DNA of 64,000 nt from contig NZ_CP050440.1 of assembly GCF_011769525.1 (NCBI RefSeq), positions 3,287,501 to 3,351,500 on the forward strand, in the 5' to 3' direction. Below the pieces are notes generated by a model. It searched no databases. It was not told where the DNA came from and worked only from the letters and a program-made list of their open reading frames with translations. Numbering within the stretch: the first letter of the stretch is position 1; each line of letters begins with the position of its first letter. This document shows positions 9,577-18,128 of this stretch, in pieces. The position numbers and the translations under genes are program-made. The stretch comes from Tolypothrix sp. PCC 7910. Its GTDB lineage: Bacteria; Cyanobacteriota; Cyanobacteriia; Cyanobacteriales; Nostocaceae.

Positions 9577-10131
9577 TTAAGATTGGGCTTTTTGCTCGAA
9601 AGTGGGCGCGTAAACTTGGAGTAGGTTACTAACTTGGCGTAGAACTTCATTGCCTGTGCTTTTGCCCACGACTGGCGTTCTATTGTCATTGGGTTGATCA
9701 AGGTTACGACCGATCGCTTCACCTATTTGTAGGGCAATTAGTTCTTGAAGTTCTGCCTTGGCGCGTTGACGCTGGTAGTTAGCACCTTCTTCTGTAGTAG
9801 CGTATAGGGGTGGAAGTCGGTTGAGAGCATAAGCTGCAATATCGCCTACATCTAACGAGCTTTCACTAGTAGCTTCAATTTCTGCTACACGGGCGATCGC
9901 TTCTGTTAAGACTAACTCCTCCATGACGTTGATAAATTGTTTGCGAGGTACCGCCACAACTTCTCCAGTTAATAGCGCCCCCATTAATCTATCCAGCGCC
10001 ATATACTCTTCTATTGAGAGTTCCGAGGCGTTATCACAGATGCGCCCAACTTCTGCTTCCATTGCTGGTGTCAAATAACCATCCTGGAGAGCTTGTTCTA
10101 CAATTTTTTCAATACTCATAACGCTCATCAT
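9577..10131 (-). CDS. ComFB-domain protein, probable c-di-GMP receptor (CdgR-like)
   Basis: A 184-residue cytoplasmic protein whose central part matches the ComFB family: FINVMEELVLTEAIARV, then DVGDIAAYALNRLPPLY and an RAKAELQELIALQIGEAI helix. Cyanobacterial ComFB proteins, such as CdgR of Anabaena, bind c-di-GMP and influence cell size. The assignment to CdgR itself rests on family resemblance and on the neighbourhood of a SigG-type gene, not on alignment. Three in-frame ATGs compete (10131, 10128 and 10119); the last gives MSIEKIVEQALQ and is a reasonable true start. The N-terminal 60 residues form a helical extension beyond the minimal ComFB domain. Confidence 0.75.
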   Translation of the reverse strand: MMSVMSIEKIVEQALQDGYLTPAMEAEVGRICDNASELSIEEYMALDRLMGALLTGEVVAVPRKQFINVMEELVLTEAIARVAEIEATSESSLDVGDIAAYALNRLPPLYATTEEGANYQRQRAKAELQELIALQIGEAIGRNLDQPNDNRTPVVGKSTGNEVLRQVSNLLQVYAPTFEQKAQS

Positions 10132-10240
10132 CTTTTAGCCACCGAAGCAAGGTAGGGACGGTACCAATCTAGTCCATTTTGCCTAATTATAGGCAAAAAA
10201 ATATACAAATTATGTACAGTCTTGATCAATCTTATCTCTG

Positions 10241-11176
10241 TTATTCAACAACCTTAGTTCGCCAAGGCGTAGGATCAACCGATACACCATTAACATAAAG
10301 ACCCCAGTGCAAATGTGGGCCAGTAGCAGCACCCGTTGAACCAACTGCGCCAATTACTTGGCCAGCTTTGACAATATCGCCTTCTTTGACATTAATGCGA
10401 CTGAGGTGCATGAAAATACTGGTGACTCCTTGACCGTGATCGATGCCAATGACATTACCGTGAATCCGAAAACCTTGGGAAACTTTGCCGACTAAAGCAA
10501 CTTTTCCCGCAGCTGGAGCAACTACGGATGAACCCTCTGCACCAGCGTAGTCAACGCCACGATGATAATAATCATCTGCAAATTTACCATTATAGTAACG
10601 GCGAACACCATAAATTGTACTCACGCGCCCTTTGTTTGGCTGCAAAAAAGGGCCACTCCAGTACTTTTCGGGTGTTTGTAATGCCTTGAAAGCTGCCACA
10701 CGTTTTAGTTCTAGTTCTGTGGCTTCTACTCCAGCTTTCCCTGGTGGTAGATTTATTCGCTGTACAGGAAAGGTGCGTTTTTGCACTTGCACTGATAAGT
10801 TTTGCACCTGATCGTCCCCAGTAACTCGAAGTGTTCTATTGCCAGCCTTTTCTAGGGGACTTGTGGGAATAAAAGCCCGATATTGATTAGGTGCTATTTC
10901 AAACGCAGGGTAAGCCTTATCGCCACTCGTCACTGTGGGATTATTACCATTGGCGGGATTATCTACATTAATCACAACTGAGATTGTGTCACCCAACTTA
11001 GGACTATTAGGATTTACCTGTACCTGCAAAGCATCGACAGGCAATGCCAAGGCGACGGGAATCGCAGCAAACATCCCCATGAACAAATTTGTTGTTCGTC
11101 GCTGGGGTGTCAGACCTTTGATATTAAAACCAAGCCACTGAGTTTGAGAATTATTAGTGCGATTCTCGATAGTCAT
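10241..11176 (-). CDS. M23 family metallopeptidase (LytM/NlpD-like)
   Basis: Predicted exported peptidoglycan endopeptidase or an activator of amidases. The C-terminal LytM domain has the zinc ligands in HRGVDYAG (HxxxD) and HLHWGLYV (HxH). The N-terminal part, after a hydrophobic export segment (MGMFAAIPVALALPVDA), is an immunoglobulin-like beta domain (PNSPKLGDTISVVINVDNP) seen in many cyanobacterial M23 proteins. The ATG at 11176 (MTIENR) is chosen over the ATG at 11209, whose 11 extra residues look non-coding. With the L,D-transpeptidase at 8593 it makes a small cell-wall neighbourhood next to the sigma factor. Confidence 0.88.
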   Translation of the reverse strand: MTIENRTNNSQTQWLGFNIKGLTPQRRTTNLFMGMFAAIPVALALPVDALQVQVNPNSPKLGDTISVVINVDNPANGNNPTVTSGDKAYPAFEIAPNQYRAFIPTSPLEKAGNRTLRVTGDDQVQNLSVQVQKRTFPVQRINLPPGKAGVEATELELKRVAAFKALQTPEKYWSGPFLQPNKGRVSTIYGVRRYYNGKFADDYYHRGVDYAGAEGSSVVAPAAGKVALVGKVSQGFRIHGNVIGIDHGQGVTSIFMHLSRINVKEGDIVKAGQVIGAVGSTGAATGPHLHWGLYVNGVSVDPTPWRTKVVE

Positions 11177-11478
11177 AGAGCCACAAAAAAACCTAACTTC
11201 TGTGGACAACAGACTAGCTTACTATTACTAGTGTTTCCTCATAGAAGTAAATATTCTCTAAAAAGATAAATCTTTTTAAATTGTCCAGAGGTTAAACTCT
11301 AATTGCCTGTTTGTCAAGAATCGGGAACCAAAAATTATTTTAAATCTTTTGGCTAGCTGAAATAAATCACAGTTTAGCCATCAAGGAAAGAAGAATTTAG
11401 GGAATTACGGATAGTTTAACTGTATTTCTAGTTTATTTTAGCGATCGCAGACAATTATTTTTATACTGTTACAAAATT

Positions 11479-12435
11479 TTAGCTAAACCAAGCTAGCCAC
11501 AGAGGAAGTACTAGAAGCAATCCGACAAAAGTTAAGGCAATACTGCTGGCTAGCAAGTTTCGGTCTAATTCATAAACTTCTGCCAAAATCAGTACTGAAA
11601 GTCCTGTAGGTGTCCCAGACATCAGTACTAGTACTAACCTTGGTTCACCAATCACACCTACATAAGTAGCACCTAAACCCACCAACAAAGGCACTATCAA
11701 AACTTTCAGCAGACTGGCAACTACAGCCATTTTCAAACTATTTCCAATTTTGATAGCTGTCATTCGCAAGCCCACCAACAACAAAGCAAAAGCTATCACT
11801 ACCCAAACAGCTTGTTCTAGACCTGACTCAACGACTGGGGGCAATTTGATAAATTGCGTATTTAACCCAATAAAAAATGCCCACAAACTCGGAACAGTTA
11901 TTAAATCCCGGACTTGAATCCACCAATGGTTTTTGATTTCTCTGTTACCAAAATAGCTGGCAATTAAAACAGCAATGCCGTAGGTGCCTATAACATTGTT
12001 AGTAACGCTGAATAATACTGCCCAGTCCATATTGCTAGGGCCAGTTAACACCTGTGCGAGTGTCAAGCCGACAAAGCCTGTGTTGCCTAAAATCGTAGCT
12101 AAAATAAAACTGCCTAAACTGGCTCGCACCACAGGATCGTCAAATGAATTTTCTGCTTGCAGTTTGGGACTAGCGCTGACTCGTAATCCCCACCAAAATA
12201 ACAGCGCGAAAACCATACTCAGCATTAATACTCCGATGGCGATCGCAGGTATTAGTCCCCCATGAGATAAATCAGTGTGACGTGCTAAAACAAAAAGTTG
12301 CAGGGGAACTCCTACCCAATAAAGCCCATACCCCAGTAATTTGAGAAAACTATCGGGGATAAACCGAGATAGTAATAGTCCTAGCCCTATCCAGGTCAAT
12401 AGAGGAGTGTAAGCATGGAAAAGGTTTTCAATCAT
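11479..12435 (-). CDS. AEC family transporter (auxin efflux carrier-like permease)
   Basis: An integral membrane protein of about 318 residues with some ten hydrophobic segments, beginning PLLTWIGLGLLLSRFIPDSF. It shows the AEC hallmark of two five-helix halves and a C-terminal block VLMSGTPTGLSVLILAEVYELDRNLLASSIALT. Bacterial AEC members carry organic acids such as malate or malonate; the substrate here cannot be read. An ATG at 12435 is taken as the start; a TTG two codons upstream is less likely. A small hairpin GGCACC/GGTGTC lies at 12445-12464 in its leader. It is not obviously linked to the devBCA operon downstream of the 235-bp gap. Confidence 0.85.
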   Translation of the reverse strand: MIENLFHAYTPLLTWIGLGLLLSRFIPDSFLKLLGYGLYWVGVPLQLFVLARHTDLSHGGLIPAIAIGVLMLSMVFALLFWWGLRVSASPKLQAENSFDDPVVRASLGSFILATILGNTGFVGLTLAQVLTGPSNMDWAVLFSVTNNVIGTYGIAVLIASYFGNREIKNHWWIQVRDLITVPSLWAFFIGLNTQFIKLPPVVESGLEQAVWVVIAFALLLVGLRMTAIKIGNSLKMAVVASLLKVLIVPLLVGLGATYVGVIGEPRLVLVLMSGTPTGLSVLILAEVYELDRNLLASSIALTFVGLLLVLPLWLAWFS

Positions 12436-12676
12436 TGTCAAATTGGCACCTTTATTCAGGTGTCAGCAGGATTGCTGTGAACAGCACTTTCCTATTGTCA
12501 AACTGTTACGACTTTTTACTTATTGCTTTACAAAATTTAAAATACTTGACGTTTAGCCCTAAGAGTTAGTAGCCAAAGCTTAAGAAAACCTTTATTTTTG
12601 GGACTTCTAGGTAACTGGCAATAGTTTTTCTTGGAAATAAATAATTTATAAGATAAAAAACTTTAAATTGAATTAT

Positions 12677-13366
12677 TTAATTGATAACTTTAACTTTTGA
12701 CTTTAATTGACCGTCTTCGAGATGCACAATGCGATCGCCTATATCGAGAATACGGTTGTCATGAGTCACCATGAGGATAGTACAGCCTTGTTCCTTTGCC
12801 AATTTTTGCATGAGGTTGACGACATCTCGCCCAGATTGACCATCAAGCGCAGCAGTAGGTTCATCAGCTAGAACAATTTGCGGATGACTGACTAAAGCAC
12901 GGGCGATCGCAACTCGCTGTTTTTGCCCCCCTGATAATTGATCGGGGTAGTAATGCAAGCAATTTTCTAAGCCTACTTGCTCTAACATCTGAGCTGAACG
13001 CCTATGCATTTCGTCTAATTCAATATGCTGGTGGAATTCCAAACCCATTTTGACGTTCTGGAGTGCCGTCAAGCTACCGTGTAAATTATGCGCTTGGAAA
13101 ATATAACCGTTACGTCGTCGTGACTCTATTAATTGTTGGCGACTAGCAGCGCAAAGTTCTCGTCCTAAAACCTGCAAACTACCAAATTGGGCAGAACGCA
13201 ACCCACCCACCAAGGTAAGAAGTGTTGTCTTCCCAGAACCAGAGGGCCCAGTCATGAAAACTATTTCACCACTGTAAATCTCCAGGTTGATATTAAATAA
13301 AACTTGCTTGCGGAGTTGACCGTGACCAAAATAGTGGTCGAGATTGCGGATCGAGATCACTGGCAT
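12677..13366 (-). CDS. devA: DevA-type ABC exporter ATP-binding protein
   Basis: ATPase of a MacB/DevBCA-type exporter. It has Walker A GPSGSGKTTLL, the signature LSGGQKQRVAIARAL, Walker B IVLADEPTAALD and the H-loop VTHD. The ATG at 13366 (MPVISIRNLDHYFG) is the start; the upstream in-frame extension is made of translated tandem repeats and is not real. It is the last gene of the devB-devC-devA order, 116 bp after devC, with a heptamer repeat array in the gap. The DevBCA-TolC system of Anabaena exports heterocyst glycolipids, but heterocyst-forming genomes hold several paralogous operons, and which one this is cannot be told here. Confidence 0.9.
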   Translation of the reverse strand: MPVISIRNLDHYFGHGQLRKQVLFNINLEIYSGEIVFMTGPSGSGKTTLLTLVGGLRSAQFGSLQVLGRELCAASRQQLIESRRRNGYIFQAHNLHGSLTALQNVKMGLEFHQHIELDEMHRRSAQMLEQVGLENCLHYYPDQLSGGQKQRVAIARALVSHPQIVLADEPTAALDGQSGRDVVNLMQKLAKEQGCTILMVTHDNRILDIGDRIVHLEDGQLKSKVKVIN

Positions 13367-13401
13367 AGTGGGGGATGAGGAAGATGAGGAGGATGAGGGA
13401 A

Positions 13402-13481
13402 AATGACAAATGACAAATGACCAATGACCAATGACAAATAACCAATGACAAATGACCAATGACCAATGACCAATGACAAAT
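13402..13481. repeat. heptamer tandem repeat array (STRR) between devC and devA
   Basis: About eleven consecutive seven-base units of the type ATGACAA or ATGACCA. The array begins one base past the devC stop codon (on the minus strand) and fills most of the gap to devA. It has no internal stops in one frame, which creates a false extension of devA. Confidence 0.85.
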
Positions 13482-13482
13482 G

Positions 13483-14658
13483 CTAAAACATATCAGCGGG
13501 GTCAGCAGATTGGAGTTTGCGGGTGGCGATCGCACCGGAAATAGTACACATGATTATGGTGAGCAATAGCACTTGTAAAGCTCTGACTACAGTCATGTAA
13601 ATTGGTAAATTTGTGGCATTGCGCGTGAGATAATAAAGCCCTAAAGAGGCTGCTGTACCTGGAATAAAGCCTAACATCGCCAAAATTACTGCTTCTTCAA
13701 AAACTACACATAGCAGGTATAAATTGCGATAACCCATAGCTTTAAAGGTGGCATATTCTCTAACATGGGCATTCACATCTGTAGACAGGACTTGATAAAC
13801 CAGAATTACCCCTACAGAAAAACCCATTGAGACACCGAGATTAAAAATAAATCCTATTGGGGAGTTGCGGCTCCAAAAATCATTTTCAAATTGAATAAAT
13901 TGTTCATGAGTCAGGACTTTGACTTCGTTTCCTAAATGAGATTTTAATCCTGCTACTACTTGTTGAATGTCAGCATCGGGTTGTACCTGAATCAAGCCGA
14001 CACTGATATTGGCTGCTGGTTGGTGTGGAAATAGCCGCAGAAAGTTCTCATCGCTAGTCATTAAAGTGCCGTCAGCACCAAAAGAAGCCCCGACTTTAAA
14101 TAAACCACTAATAGTTACCGTTCGGCGTTCAATTTCAGTCTTCACAGGCTTACCCTGTTCTAGTTGGGCAATTGTTTCTTGATATTCGCCCCTAGCGCCA
14201 CGGTCGAACAAGACGGTATATGGTTGTTTAATTGTCTGTAATTGTTGGTTAACTTCTGGTAAATCGAAAGTTGGTTTATCTGGGTTGAAGCCAATGACGA
14301 GAATTTCTGTGTCACGTCTGGTTTGGGGATTCTTCCAGATCATTGTGCCGATATAAATCCCTTCAGCTGACTTTACCCCTGGTATATCCATCGCTTGATA
14401 AAGTCGCCGCCGAGAAAAGGTAGATATTCTTTGCAGGTTACGGGTTTGGGAACCAATAACAACGATGTCTGAAAGTAAACTGTGATGCAGTCTGGTGTTA
14501 CTGTCATATAAAGCACTCTGAAAGCCAAACTGCATAAACATCAGAACATCAGCAAAAGCGATGCCTGATAATGCTACCAGCAGCCGACTTTTTTCATGAC
14601 TTAGTTGCAGCCATCCTAAAGGTGTTCGTCGTCGCAGTTGTTGCAGAATTCCCATCAT
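13483..14658 (-). CDS. devC: DevC-type ABC exporter permease
   Basis: Membrane subunit of the exporter, 391 residues. One transmembrane segment lies near the N-terminus (SGIAFADVLMFMQFGF), followed by a large periplasmic domain (about 45-265). Three C-terminal membrane segments follow (IFNLGVSMGFSVGVILVYQ, LLCVVFEEAVILAMLGFIPG and VLLLTIIMCTISGAIA). The order of segments and the start GWLQLSHEKSRLLVALSGIAFADVLMFMQ are typical of DevC. Two adjacent ATGs (14658 and 14655) could serve as start. It is separated by 97 bp from devB upstream. Confidence 0.92.
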   Translation of the reverse strand: MMGILQQLRRRTPLGWLQLSHEKSRLLVALSGIAFADVLMFMQFGFQSALYDSNTRLHHSLLSDIVVIGSQTRNLQRISTFSRRRLYQAMDIPGVKSAEGIYIGTMIWKNPQTRRDTEILVIGFNPDKPTFDLPEVNQQLQTIKQPYTVLFDRGARGEYQETIAQLEQGKPVKTEIERRTVTISGLFKVGASFGADGTLMTSDENFLRLFPHQPAANISVGLIQVQPDADIQQVVAGLKSHLGNEVKVLTHEQFIQFENDFWSRNSPIGFIFNLGVSMGFSVGVILVYQVLSTDVNAHVREYATFKAMGYRNLYLLCVVFEEAVILAMLGFIPGTAASLGLYYLTRNATNLPIYMTVVRALQVLLLTIIMCTISGAIATRKLQSADPADMF

Positions 14659-14755
14659 TGAAAGTGGTGAGTAAAGTCAAGAGTCACGGAGACGCGATGA
14701 ATCACGTCTGTACAAAAGAGCCAGTTATTTTTGATATCTTCCTAATCCCCAGTCC

Positions 14756-15979
14756 CTAGTCCCCAATCCCCAATTTCTTTGATAGTTGAATAACTACTTT
14801 GACTTGCATATTGGTAAACTTGGCAGCTTTTTGGCTGGAGTCTGGCTCTAGACGTACATGAACTTCAATAACTCGGCTATCAATGTTGCTAGCTGGATCG
14901 GTATTGATGACATTTTGGCGGCGTACTTGTAAGCCAATCCAATCGACAGTTCCCTGCAATTCATGGGGGAGAAATTCATTAACTACCCGCACTCTTTGTC
15001 CTGGATGGACTTTGCTGATATCGCTTTCGTAAACTTCGGCTACTGCATACATCTGGCTGGTTTGTCCAAGATTGGCGATACCATCATCTGAAACTATTTC
15101 TCCCGGACGGCTGTGAATCTCAAATACTTGTCCGTCTTGAGGCGATCGCACGTAAGCTTGTTGTAAGTTTGCTTGTGCTAAATTCATTGCTGCTATGGCG
15201 CGATCTACTTCTGCTTTAGCTGCTGCAACATCTACGCTGCGAACCTCGCTAATTTGATCTAGGTTAGCTGCAGCTTCTTTGAGTTGTTGCTGGCTGGCTG
15301 ATTGGATTTGCTGTAACTGTGCTTGCGCTTGTTGGAGATTTTTGCGCGCGCTTTCTAAGGTGAGGCGTTTACTGTCTTTTTGGGAGGCGGAAATTGCACC
15401 TTGTTCATACAACTGTTGATAGCGGCTGTTTTCAACTGAGGCGTTATCAACTTGAGCCTGTAAACCTTCAACTGTAGCGATTTGTGCCGCAATATTGCCT
15501 TTGCGTTCTGCTGCTAAACGTGCGATCGCAGCTTGTTGAGCGAGGATTTCACCACGTTTCGCGCCAGCTTGGGTTTTGGCGAGGTTCGCCTGGGCAACTT
15601 TAACCTGTTCTTGGGCTTCTTTCAATGCTGCTTGTAGGCGATCGCGACTGTCTAAAATGGCTATGATTTGACCTTTTTTAACTCTATCTCCTTCCTTAAT
15701 CAACAACTGCTCTACCCGGCTTCCTTGTGTAGAAACAGTAGCAGAAAGTTTAATTATCTCTCCCTTTGGCTCAAGTCTTCCTAAGGCTGTTACCGTTGTG
15801 ATTTCAGGTAATTTTTTCGCTGCGACTTTTGTATCTAAATTACCAGAATATTGCAACCGTTTTACTGTATAAAAGCTGATGCTGCCAACCAATAAAGATG
15901 CAATTATACTGATAAAAACAGATAGACGCAGAATCGATTTAGGGGACAATTTGTACCCTAACTTTGAGTTTTGCACCAT
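14756..15979 (-). CDS. devB: DevB-type membrane fusion protein (HlyD family)
   Basis: Periplasmic adaptor linking the DevCA pump to a TolC-type outer membrane channel. It has an N-terminal membrane anchor (ILRLSVFISIIASLLVGSIS), a lipoyl-like half motif before and after a long Gln/Ala-rich coiled-coil hairpin (about residues 115-250), and a beta-barrel end (GQRVRVVNEFLP). The start ATG at 15979 has AGAGGT six bases ahead. The last residues (LGIGD) and the stop codon are encoded by a short tandem repeat (TTGGGGATTGGGGACTAGGG), so the natural C-terminus appears to have been altered by the repeat. It is first in the operon devB-devC-devA. Confidence 0.92.
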   Translation of the reverse strand: MVQNSKLGYKLSPKSILRLSVFISIIASLLVGSISFYTVKRLQYSGNLDTKVAAKKLPEITTVTALGRLEPKGEIIKLSATVSTQGSRVEQLLIKEGDRVKKGQIIAILDSRDRLQAALKEAQEQVKVAQANLAKTQAGAKRGEILAQQAAIARLAAERKGNIAAQIATVEGLQAQVDNASVENSRYQQLYEQGAISASQKDSKRLTLESARKNLQQAQAQLQQIQSASQQQLKEAAANLDQISEVRSVDVAAAKAEVDRAIAAMNLAQANLQQAYVRSPQDGQVFEIHSRPGEIVSDDGIANLGQTSQMYAVAEVYESDISKVHPGQRVRVVNEFLPHELQGTVDWIGLQVRRQNVINTDPASNIDSRVIEVHVRLEPDSSQKAAKFTNMQVKVVIQLSKKLGIGD

Positions 15980-16566
15980 ACATTACCTCTTACTGGTGGC
16001 GCATAAAATCTATTTTGCCAGCTATGTTTTTTTTGGCACCCTGAGTAACTTATACCAAGTCATAATGTCTAATTAAGAATTTCAGATTTAATTTTGTTGC
16101 TGAATTTAAATTTGTGATTGCATTTTAGACAATTAGCGTGACAAGTAAGAGCTGATTCGCTTATCTAGCCCTTAAATATTTTGTATTAAGTCAGTCGATG
16201 CTGAGGATTTTTATTGTATAACTTCTATCTCCATGAAAAAATTACAAGTTTTAACAAACTACGTAACTAACATAGCAATGCGTCAGGATATAAACAAAAC
16301 AAGCAAATTTTAAGCATAAAAAACTTATGCTTAAGTAAGCTACTTGTGTTTTGTTAAGGTCTGGAAGTATATTAGAAGCTTTCAATGTGATGGGCTGTAA
16401 CAGCGCCAACAATCACAGGCAAATAACTATATATCTTGACAAAAAAGGATAAATGACAAAAACCAAAAAAAGTAAAGGTTTTGATAGGAATGCTCTAAAA
16501 TCTAGGCACAGATATCAACTCAGAATCTTAAATCTAATCTAACTGTCTTCATTAAAAGATACAAAT

Positions 16567-16616
16567 TATAGCGGTTCCCATATTGGTGAGAGACAGCAAT
16601 ATGGGAACCACCTATA
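16567..16616. repeat. long perfect hairpin
   Basis: A 13-bp perfect stem GGTTCCCATATTG (16573-16585) with CAATATGGGAACC (16597-16609) around an 11-base loop. It is extended outward by TATAG/CTATA after a one- or two-base bulge. It has no T run, so it is more like a dispersed palindromic repeat than a terminator, although it lies 3' of the gene that ends at 16741. Confidence 0.7.
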
Positions 16617-16632
16617 GAAGAGGATCAACGCA

Positions 16633-16692
16633 GGGAAAAGTTGAGCCAGTGCGGTGGACGGGTTCCCCGGCGCAAAACTTTTCAAGACAGAT
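16633..16692 (-). repeat. modular small repeat
   Basis: Begins GAAAAGTTGAGCC and ends CAAAACTTTTCAAGAC, with a core GGTGGACGGGTTCCCCGGC. The core is the reverse complement of a piece within the insert at 2683-2757. The ends match the element at 52078-52130, where the order is inverted. Confidence 0.65.
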
Positions 16693-16740
16693 ACACGTCG
16701 ATAAATTTTTACTCTACTAGACTCAGAAACGCTATACCTA

Positions 16741-18006
16741 TTACTTCCGAATACCATCATTATCAATTGCGCTGTAACTGTCATTACTCATCAATCCCAA
16801 CCAAGGATCGGAATTAGGAGTTAAAAACAATTCAGCGTAAACTTTTTCATTTAATTTATTCACATTATTTGTGGCGTTACCCTGCATAAACCACTGATGA
16901 ATTTGGTTATGCAGCGTATATTGATTCCTAATAGAATCTAATGCCATGACATTTTCAAAATTGCCCACAACTCGCTGTAAATTATCAACTTTATTACCTA
17001 GAAACCGTTTGTTACGTATTAATGCCACACTGTTATTATCTAATTTGGCATCTGCGGTGTAGAGTTGAGCAATTCGCTGCCATGTTTCTGAGTCAGTAAT
17101 ATCTTGAAGTGCTGTTTGATTGCTACTAGCAATATTAATATCTCGCAACAAAGGAGATTCAACTCGCATTTTACTCACAGCTATAGTACCAGCTACCGCT
17201 GCACTAGGTGTTTCACTATTATTAGCAGGTATTTCCACAAGACGAGGAAGATTTTTAATACCTAGTTTTGCTAAATCTGCTCCCCATTGACGTTGGCTAG
17301 ATGATAATTGTTGACGATGGTACTCTTGCAAAAAACCAGCGCGGGCTACACCTTTAGAATTAGTATATTCTTTAACTGCTTTTTCTCCAGCTACTAACTG
17401 ACGCAGGAATGCTTGCGGCCCATATAACCCAGGAATTGCATCAACCGGTTCACCAGAACTATCTAGGATGTAGTGAATACTATTACCTGTAATGGTGCGT
17501 TCTAGCTTGCGTCCATCACCAAAATCTATGGTAACTTTGGGTACAGGACGTACAGATTGCCAGTGGAGAATATAGCGATCGCGTAGGAATTTGGAAATTT
17601 CTGCATTGGGATATAATGCTACGCGGAAAAAGCGACTATTGGCACAGCTTAAATCTTGGTCAAGATTTCCTAACAAACGTAATGAAAGTATAGGTTTATT
17701 ACTAGCTTTAGCAGCGGCTTTTGCTTGTTCTAAATCGGTGTACCAATAAAGTTTAGAAGCATAGCAATCTCGTTGCTGACAAAGTTTATCTAACGCTTCT
17801 TTTATTTGTGGCGAAGGGTTTTTTAATTCTTGTGCATGAATATTAAGAAATGTCTCTAAACCTTTTGGCCCTTGGGGACGAAGTGATGCAACTTGCTGTG
17901 TAAGTTGTGCGTTATTTGCGCTGGGGGTTTGAGTATGAGCAGTTTGCGAAAATCCTACACTAATCAGCGATAAAGCGATCGCAGTTTTAATAGACCTAAC
18001 TTTCAT
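16741..18006 (-). CDS. exported thioredoxin-fold-like protein of unknown function
   Basis: A 421-residue protein with a signal peptide (MKVRSIKTAIALSLISVGFSQTAHTQ). Residues about 70-210 look like a thioredoxin-like or DUF255-like region: a dleqAkaaAkaSNKPILSL strand-helix pattern, then DLSCANSRFF where a CxxC pair might be expected but only one Cys (C-A-N-S) is present. After it come a strand (IHYILDSSGEPVDAIPGLYGP) and an all-helical C-terminal half. Because the second active-site Cys is missing, normal dithiol exchange is unlikely. I do not recognise a named family. It stands alone, convergent with nothing and not linked to devBCA. Confidence 0.6.
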   Translation of the reverse strand: MKVRSIKTAIALSLISVGFSQTAHTQTPSANNAQLTQQVASLRPQGPKGLETFLNIHAQELKNPSPQIKEALDKLCQQRDCYASKLYWYTDLEQAKAAAKASNKPILSLRLLGNLDQDLSCANSRFFRVALYPNAEISKFLRDRYILHWQSVRPVPKVTIDFGDGRKLERTITGNSIHYILDSSGEPVDAIPGLYGPQAFLRQLVAGEKAVKEYTNSKGVARAGFLQEYHRQQLSSSQRQWGADLAKLGIKNLPRLVEIPANNSETPSAAVAGTIAVSKMRVESPLLRDINIASSNQTALQDITDSETWQRIAQLYTADAKLDNNSVALIRNKRFLGNKVDNLQRVVGNFENVMALDSIRNQYTLHNQIHQWFMQGNATNNVNKLNEKVYAELFLTPNSDPWLGLMSNDSYSAIDNDGIRK

Positions 18007-18082
18007 ATTGGAACTAATTTAATAAAAAAAATTAGACGTTTTCTTGAGTAATTAGTTCCTGATGAAAGTTAGGGACATGAAG

Positions 18083-18122
18083 TGGACAAATAACAAATGA
18101 CAAACGACAAATGACAAACGAC
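18083..18122. repeat. short tandem repeat array (STRR)
   Basis: Five to six seven-base units of the type ACAAATG/ACAAACG between two genes on the minus strand. It ends seven bases before the stop codon of the channel gene at 18129. Confidence 0.75.
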
Positions 18123-18128
18123 CACCAA

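Larger units (their letters stand above)
15980..16740. other. devB upstream region with palindromes and repeat fragments
   Basis: About 760 bp without a gene. It must contain the devBCA promoter. No GTA-N8-TAC site for NtcA was found by eye. It contains a 10-bp inverted repeat TTAAGCATAA/TTATGCTTAA (16310-16334), a strong hairpin at 16567-16616 and a modular repeat at 16633-16692. Confidence 0.5.

Noticed and set aside
13402-13481. Possible CRISPR array
   Set aside because: The units are seven bases with no spacers; this is a short tandem repeat array.
13367-13535. N-terminal extension of devA and overlapping frame
   Set aside because: The residues are translated tandem repeats (HWSFVICH type) and the DevA family starts at 13366.
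15980-16560. NtcA site GTA-N8-TAC upstream of devB
   Set aside because: No instance with the right spacing was found by eye.
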